Below the pieces are notes generated by a model. It searched no databases and was not told where the DNA came from. It worked only from the letters and a program-made list of their open reading frames with translations. From Thiotrichaceae bacterium (GTDB taxonomy: Bacteria; Pseudomonadota; Gammaproteobacteria; Thiotrichales; Thiotrichaceae): DNA of 10,886 nucleotides. Positions 8,196-10,886 of this stretch are shown here, in pieces. Location: NCBI GenBank assembly GCA_027008885.1, contig JALVDQ010000225.1:1-10886 (forward strand). Direction: 5' to 3'. Position 1 is the first letter of the stretch. Each line of letters begins with the position of its first letter. Made by a program: the position numbers and the translations under genes.

Positions 8196-8217
8196 GGATA
8201 AGTACCCAAACAAAATT
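8196..8217 (+). repeat. 22-bp direct repeat, copy 1 (after acnB)
   Basis: Begins GGATAAGTACCCAAACAAAA and starts at the base after the acnB TGA. It matches 9252-9273 at 21 of 22 positions. The element continues as an imperfect hairpin: GGATA (8196-8200) pairs with TATCC (8235-8239), and CAAAATT (8211-8217) with AATTTTG (8228-8234). Confidence 0.7.
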
Positions 8218-8248
8218 AATTTAACAAAATTTTGTATCCTGTTTTTTG
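8211..8248 (+). terminator. Possible weak terminator downstream of acnB
   Basis: A 7-bp AT-rich stem (CAAAATT / AATTTTG, 10-nt loop), extendable by the outer GGATA/TATCC pair, is followed about 8 nt later by a run of six T (8242-8247). The stem lacks the GC content of a strong intrinsic terminator, so this is a tentative call. Confidence 0.3.
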
Positions 8249-8255
8249 ATATTAA

Positions 8256-8305
8256 GGCTGCACCAACCCTACACAAAAATATGTAAAAACAGGGGGGGGA
8301 TGGGT
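8256..8305 (+). repeat. ~50-bp interspersed repeat, copy 1
   Basis: Starts GGCTGCACCAACCCTACACA and ends in a run of eight G followed by ATGGGT. Copy 2 is at 8426-8474 in the same orientation. The differences are two substitutions, one extra A and a G-run two bases shorter. CTGCACCAACCCTACA (8258-8273) is also matched in inverted orientation at 8375-8390 (15 of 16). Confidence 0.75.
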
Positions 8306-8309
8306 GTGT

Positions 8310-8358
8310 CAGAGGACAGAAGACAGAAGACAGAGGACAGAAGACAGAGGACAGAGGC
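8310..8358 (+). repeat. Heptanucleotide tandem repeat, 7 units
   Basis: Seven consecutive 7-bp units of the form CAGARGA (CAGAGGA or CAGAAGA, the last ending in C). The two variants are mixed in irregular order. Length 49 bp, no spacers, not a multiple of three per unit. It is purine-rich on the plus strand and could vary in copy number by slippage. There is no sign of coding use. Confidence 0.85.
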
Positions 8359-8375
8359 AGTGCATATATATAGTT

Positions 8376-8442
8376 GTAGGGTTGGTGGAGTTTACGCAAG
8401 CATCCAGATTCGGTTGGTTTCGCATGGCTGCACCAACCTTAC
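8376..8442. repeat. ~67-bp palindromic repeat unit
   Basis: The outer arms GTAGGGTTGGTGGAG (8376-8390) and CTGCACCAACCTTAC (8428-8442) are inverted repeats matching at 13 of 15 positions. Inside, GGTTGGT (8412-8418) also pairs with ACCAACC (8432-8438), and GCA with TGC, giving an alternative tighter hairpin with a TGGC loop. The two mutually exclusive pairings resemble palindromic interspersed repeats. The right arm overlaps copy 2 of the ~50-bp repeat. Confidence 0.6.
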
Positions 8443-8474
8443 GCAAAAATATGTAAAAAACAGGGGGGATGGGT
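8426..8474 (+). repeat. ~50-bp interspersed repeat, copy 2
   Basis: Second copy of the repeat at 8256-8305, about 90% identical and in the same orientation. It ends 24 bp before the ATG of the TauE-like gene, so it forms much of that gene's leader if transcription starts upstream. Confidence 0.75.
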
Positions 8475-8498
8475 ATTGATTAAAGAAGTTTCGCAAGT

Positions 8499-9257
8499 AT
8501 GGGCTTTTTAGACCTGTTTAGCGTTTCCCAGTTTATTGCAATCGGTCTGATCTTTATCTGGACAGGCTTTGTCAGAACAGGGATAGGCTTTGGTGGTGCG
8601 GCACTGGGCTTGCCTTTATTGCTGCTGGTGGATGATGAACCACTAATCTTTTTACCGATTATTGGTTCACATCTACTCTTCTTCACCTTTCTGACACTTT
8701 TAAGCCGACGCCAAAACATCAACTGGGCAGTGGTTGGCAAGGTCATGGCGATTATCATCCTGCCAAAAATCGCGGGTCTGGTGGGGCTGTTTAATTTCCC
8801 TACGCACTGGGTTGTCATTGCGGTATTCAGCATAACCCTGTTTTATGGTTTGACCTGGCTGTTTAACTATCAGATACACAGCAAGTCAAAATTGCTTGAT
8901 GTTTTTTTACTTGCACTGGGAGGCTATGTCAGTGGAACCTCACTGATCGGCGCACCCCTGATTGTAGCGGTGGTTTCCAAATATGTAAGCAAGGTGCAGT
9001 TACGCGAAACACTGTTTGTATTATGGATTATTCTGGTGATACTCAAAATGTCGGCTTTTGTTGTTTACAAGGTAGAGCTGCAATGGCAATTAAGCCTTGC
9101 CTTGCTGCCACTCGTCGCAATAGGACATTTTGCCGGATTAAAGGCACATGATTATCTGATGAAAACGGACAGCACAACCTTCCATCGTTTTTTGGGTGCT
9201 TCCCTGATTCTGGTTTCGGTTGCAGGATTAATCAAATACTTGTTGGAGTCTGGATAA
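8499..9257 (+). CDS. TauE/SafE-family inner-membrane permease
   Basis: 252-aa polytopic membrane protein of the TauE/SafE family, whose characterised members are linked to export of sulfite, sulfoacetate or related organic anions. About eight hydrophobic segments fall in two related halves. The first half has WTGFVRTGIGFGGAALGLPL (21-40), the second GGYVSGTSLIGAPLIVAVVS (141-160), matching the family's glycine-rich re-entrant motifs. The length is typical. The ATG at 8499 has only a weak ribosome binding site (AAAGAAG about 8 nt upstream). The TAA stop lies inside a 22-bp repeat that also follows acnB. No sulfur-metabolism gene is nearby, so the substrate cannot be assigned. Repeats on both sides suggest this block may have been inserted or rearranged between acnB and the downstream genes. 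Confidence 0.88.
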   Translation: MGFLDLFSVSQFIAIGLIFIWTGFVRTGIGFGGAALGLPLLLLVDDEPLIFLPIIGSHLLFFTFLTLLSRRQNINWAVVGKVMAIIILPKIAGLVGLFNFPTHWVVIAVFSITLFYGLTWLFNYQIHSKSKLLDVFLLALGGYVSGTSLIGAPLIVAVVSKYVSKVQLRETLFVLWIILVILKMSAFVVYKVELQWQLSLALLPLVAIGHFAGLKAHDYLMKTDSTTFHRFLGASLILVSVAGLIKYLLESG

Positions 9258-9300
9258 GTACCCAAGCAAAATTGTTAGATTAATTTTGAGCGGGTACTTA
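9252..9300 (+). repeat. 22-bp direct repeat copy 2, within a 19-bp-arm hairpin
   Basis: 9252-9273 repeats 8196-8217 with one mismatch. Here it is the left half of an inverted repeat. TAAGTACCC plus AAAATT in the left arm (9255-9273) pair with AATTTT plus GGGTACTTA in the right arm (9282-9300): 16 of 19 positions, 8-nt loop. The stop codon of the TauE-like gene (TAA 9255-9257) is the first three bases of the left arm. No T-run follows, so a standard intrinsic terminator is unlikely, though the hairpin could still protect or attenuate the message. Confidence 0.7.
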
Positions 9301-9345
9301 GTTACCTACCGATACACAGTAGTTAAATTATTGGGAAAATAGATT

Positions 9346-9720
9346 ATGGACAAGCTGTTTAAATCCATCCATCATGTCAGCCTGATTATTTCCAGTCTGG
9401 AAAAATCCAGCTGGTTTTATTGTGAGGTACTCGGGCTGGAAACAGACAAACAAAGACCGACTTTATCCAGCGAAGGGCTTTGGTTAAAAATAAATGAACA
9501 GCAGCAGCTACACCTGTTGCTTGTTGAGGATCCCTATAAACATGCAGAGCGTCCGGAACACCCTGGGCGAGACCGGCATTTGGCACTAAAAGTTACTGAT
9601 TTGAGCAAGCTGGTAATGCGTCTGAACGAGCATAAAATCGCGTATACAATGAGCAAATCAGGAAGGCAGGCACTTTTTTGTCGTGATCCCGATAACAATG
9701 TACTGGAAATACAGGAATGA
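9346..9720 (+). CDS. VOC (glyoxalase/dioxygenase fold) family protein
   Basis: 124-aa single-domain protein with the two beta-alpha-beta-beta-beta modules of the vicinal oxygen chelate superfamily. It starts with the typical IHHVSLIISSLEKSSWFYCEVLGL segment (about 8-31) and ends DPDNNVLEIQ. Likely metal ligands, from position in the fold, are H10, H56, H78 and E121, one per expected beta strand, so a metal-dependent role is plausible. The superfamily includes glyoxalase I, fosfomycin-resistance proteins and extradiol dioxygenases; nothing here selects among these. The ATG at 9346 is preceded by a GGGA about 10 nt upstream. The stop overlaps the next start as ATGA, indicating translational coupling to the 154-aa protein. 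Confidence 0.88.
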   Translation: MDKLFKSIHHVSLIISSLEKSSWFYCEVLGLETDKQRPTLSSEGLWLKINEQQQLHLLLVEDPYKHAERPEHPGRDRHLALKVTDLSKLVMRLNEHKIAYTMSKSGRQALFCRDPDNNVLEIQE

Positions 9721-10181
9721 ATGACGTAGTAACTAAAGTAGCAACAAAAAATAATGCAGAAGCGTTTGAAGCGGCATATCGGGGCAAATTCTATGGCGTT
9801 TTAAAATGGTCACAGCTTGATGAACTCTGGCAAAAACTTGAGCATCAAGATGACACAGGCTGGTATATCTACGCTGTTGGCGAAGAACCTCCTGCAGAAA
9901 TCGTACAGGGCAAAGAGCTAAAAATGTTTATTGATAAACTGGATGTGTTACTTCGTCGGGAACATGATGAAGACTATTGCGGGATTGTTTATGCTAACGA
10001 CCTGACAAACCCCAGCTTTATAAAAGTGTTTGACCCCAATAATATAGGCACTTCTTGTAGTGTCGGACAGGATGCCCCGCTACCAGGCTGGATTATTAGC
10101 AAAATACCGCCAATAGACCTGCCAGAGGCAATGAAGCCCAGTGCAAGTCGCAGACGTTGGTGGCAAAAGATATTTAAGTAG
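9717..10181 (+). CDS. Conserved-looking hypothetical protein, coupled to VOC gene
   Basis: 154-aa soluble protein that I cannot assign to a named family. It has no signal peptide or membrane helix. Notable segments are FYGVLKWSQLDELWQKL (about 25-41), GWYIYAVGEEPP (48-59), an acidic and basic central stretch with RREHDEDYCGIVYAND, then FIKVFDPNNIG and PGWIISKIPPIDLP, ending in the basic-aromatic tail SRRRWWQKIFK. The mix of invariant-looking Trp, Asp and Gly motifs suggests a real folded domain. The ATG at 9717 overlaps the VOC stop by 4 bp, and GGAAA at 9705-9709 serves as a well-spaced ribosome binding site. A functional link to the VOC protein is inferred from the overlap only. Confidence 0.75.
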   Translation: MNDVVTKVATKNNAEAFEAAYRGKFYGVLKWSQLDELWQKLEHQDDTGWYIYAVGEEPPAEIVQGKELKMFIDKLDVLLRREHDEDYCGIVYANDLTNPSFIKVFDPNNIGTSCSVGQDAPLPGWIISKIPPIDLPEAMKPSASRRRWWQKIFK

Positions 10182-10216
10182 CTCCGCTTTTACAACATGT
10201 TACGGGCGCTACTTAA
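10174..10216 (+). promoter_or_regulatory. Hairpin across the 154-aa gene stop and the next leader
   Basis: TTAAGTAGCTCC (10174-10185) and GGCGCTACTTAA (10205-10216) pair at 11 of 12 positions around a 19-nt loop that contains the palindrome AACATGTT. The left arm includes the TAG stop. The right arm ends two bases before the GGAG ribosome binding site of the next gene. There is no T-run after it. It could be an attenuator, an mRNA-processing site or another palindromic repeat. Confidence 0.5.
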
Positions 10217-10217
10217 T

Positions 10218-10221
10218 GGAG
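10218..10221 (+). promoter_or_regulatory. Shine-Dalgarno site for the downstream gene
   Basis: GGAG placed 6 nt before ATG 10228. It favours that start over the in-frame ATG at 10216, which overlaps this site and the hairpin arm. Confidence 0.6.
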
Positions 10222-10227
10222 TGCTCA

Positions 10228-10886
10228 ATGAAAATAATACTAACAATAATTCTCCTTCTGGTTGCTCTCGGTGGAGGTGCATACTACGCTCAAAACTCTG
10301 GTCTGTATGACTTTAGCGAACTCAAGCAATATATCCCGTCGCAGGTAAAAGAATACCTCAATATGGAAGATGAAGAGACGCTTGCGATTTCAGCAGATGA
10401 TCTGGAAGAGGTTAATACACCAATGACTACGTCAACCCCGGCTCCCGCAACAATGCCCGCGCAGATGGCAGGACAGCAGCAACAACAAATAACAGATCAG
10501 GCAGCTGATACAAGCAGTGATTCTGTTAGTGATAACTCTTCAACAGACAATACCCCGTCAAATCATGCCGCAGAAAATAGCCTCGCAATAAATAAAACCC
10601 CGGCTTCATCTGAAATCAGTCATAACGACAGGGAAGCTCTTGTAAATAACGAAGAAAACACAAAAACAGCTGAAAAAAATAGCCAGGTAGCAGACACCCA
10701 GGCAACAGATGTTCAGGTATTAGACGCATCACCAGAAGAAATGGAAATGGTGAAAGAACTAAATAAAATTGAATCAAAAATTGCAAGTCTCGATAACGAG
10801 AACGAAGCTCTTCAGTTAAGGTATAGACAAATGATAAAAAAGAACAGAGAACTTGCCTTAAAAATCAGAGAAATTGATCATCAAAT
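10228..10886 (+). CDS. Membrane-anchored coiled-coil protein, 3' end outside window
   Basis: Open to the window end, with 219 codons visible. Residues 2-20 (KIILTIILLLVALGGGAYY) form a membrane anchor or uncleaved signal. Next comes a short segment with YIPSQVKEYL. A long low-complexity stretch follows (about 60-165), rich in Ser, Thr, Ala, Gln, Asn and Asp, including a QQQQQ run at 83-87, and probably disordered. From about 168 the sequence turns helical and charged with heptad-like spacing (MVKELNKIESKIASLDNENEAL and onward), a coiled coil that continues past the window. Only one basic residue (Lys2) precedes the helix, so an N-inside, C-periplasmic topology is likely but weakly supported. 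I do not recognise the family. It is 46 bp after the 154-aa gene and may be cotranscribed with it. Confidence 0.75.
   Translation, partial: MKIILTIILLLVALGGGAYYAQNSGLYDFSELKQYIPSQVKEYLNMEDEETLAISADDLEEVNTPMTTSTPAPATMPAQMAGQQQQQITDQAADTSSDSVSDNSSTDNTPSNHAAENSLAINKTPASSEISHNDREALVNNEENTKTAEKNSQVADTQATDVQVLDASPEEMEMVKELNKIESKIASLDNENEALQLRYRQMIKKNRELALKIREIDHQ

Larger units (their letters stand above)
8196..8498. other. Repeat-filled intergenic region before the TauE-like gene
   Basis: 303 bp without a gene, almost entirely made of repeats. In order: a 22-bp repeat right after the acnB stop, a short AT-rich hairpin with a following T-run (8211-8248), a ~50-bp direct repeat, a 7-bp tandem repeat, and a palindromic unit that merges into the second ~50-bp repeat. 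A 77-codon plus-strand frame (8246-8479) runs through it but is made of repeat sequence and is not called. Any promoter for the TauE-like gene would have to lie within or among these repeats. Confidence 0.7.

Noticed and set aside
8310..8358. Tandem repeat considered as a CRISPR array
   Set aside because: Units are 7 bp with no spacers and no cas gene is present.
8246..8479. 77-codon plus-strand reading frame
   Set aside because: It consists of the ~50-bp repeats and the heptamer array, giving a low-complexity D-R-Q-K-T-E peptide, and has no ribosome binding site.
9255..9300. Hairpin after the TauE-like gene as an intrinsic terminator
   Set aside because: The stem is long but there is no following T-run; the match to the repeat after acnB makes an interspersed repeat the better call.

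Overview
The window looks like chromosomal DNA of a gammaproteobacterium. The strongest sign is a full-length AcnB-type aconitase of 865 codons that is very close to the enterobacterial protein over its whole length. A YrbG-type calcium/sodium antiporter, an OmpA-family envelope protein and a single-domain PqiA-like protein fit the same group. Base composition is moderately AT-rich. Several intergenic regions carry short interspersed repeats. I cannot name a genus. I see no rRNA, tRNA, CRISPR array, phage gene or transposase.

Left half (1-5419), all on the minus strand. In transcription order it holds a PqiA-like membrane protein (5419-4895), an envelope protein with a long array of thrombospondin-type-3 calcium-binding repeats and a C-terminal OmpA peptidoglycan-binding domain (4644-3007), a membrane-anchored protein with four helix-hairpin-helix-like modules (2987-1332), and a CaxA/YrbG-type Ca2+/Na+ antiporter (1006-23). 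The OmpA and helix-hairpin-helix genes are 19 bp apart and look like one operon. A 123-bp MITE-like element separates them from the antiporter gene. Predicted topology puts the OmpA domain in the periplasm and the helix-hairpin-helix modules in the cytoplasm, so the pair could span the inner membrane. This is the least ordinary protein-level arrangement here.

Right half (5598-10886), all on the plus strand. It holds acnB (5598-8195), a TauE/SafE-family permease (8499-9257), a VOC/glyoxalase-fold protein (9346-9720) that overlaps an unrecognised 154-aa protein by 4 bp (9717-10181), and the start of a membrane-anchored coiled-coil protein (from 10228) cut by the window end. The permease gene sits between two near-identical 22-bp direct repeats, the second of which supplies its stop codon. 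The gap in front of it is filled by a repeat cluster: two ~50-bp direct repeats, a ~67-bp palindromic unit and a 7 x 7-bp tandem repeat.

Most genes are ordinary housekeeping or envelope functions. The points worth a second look are the OmpA/TSP3-HhH gene pair, the interspersed repeats and their use of coding boundaries, and the coupled VOC-hypothetical pair.
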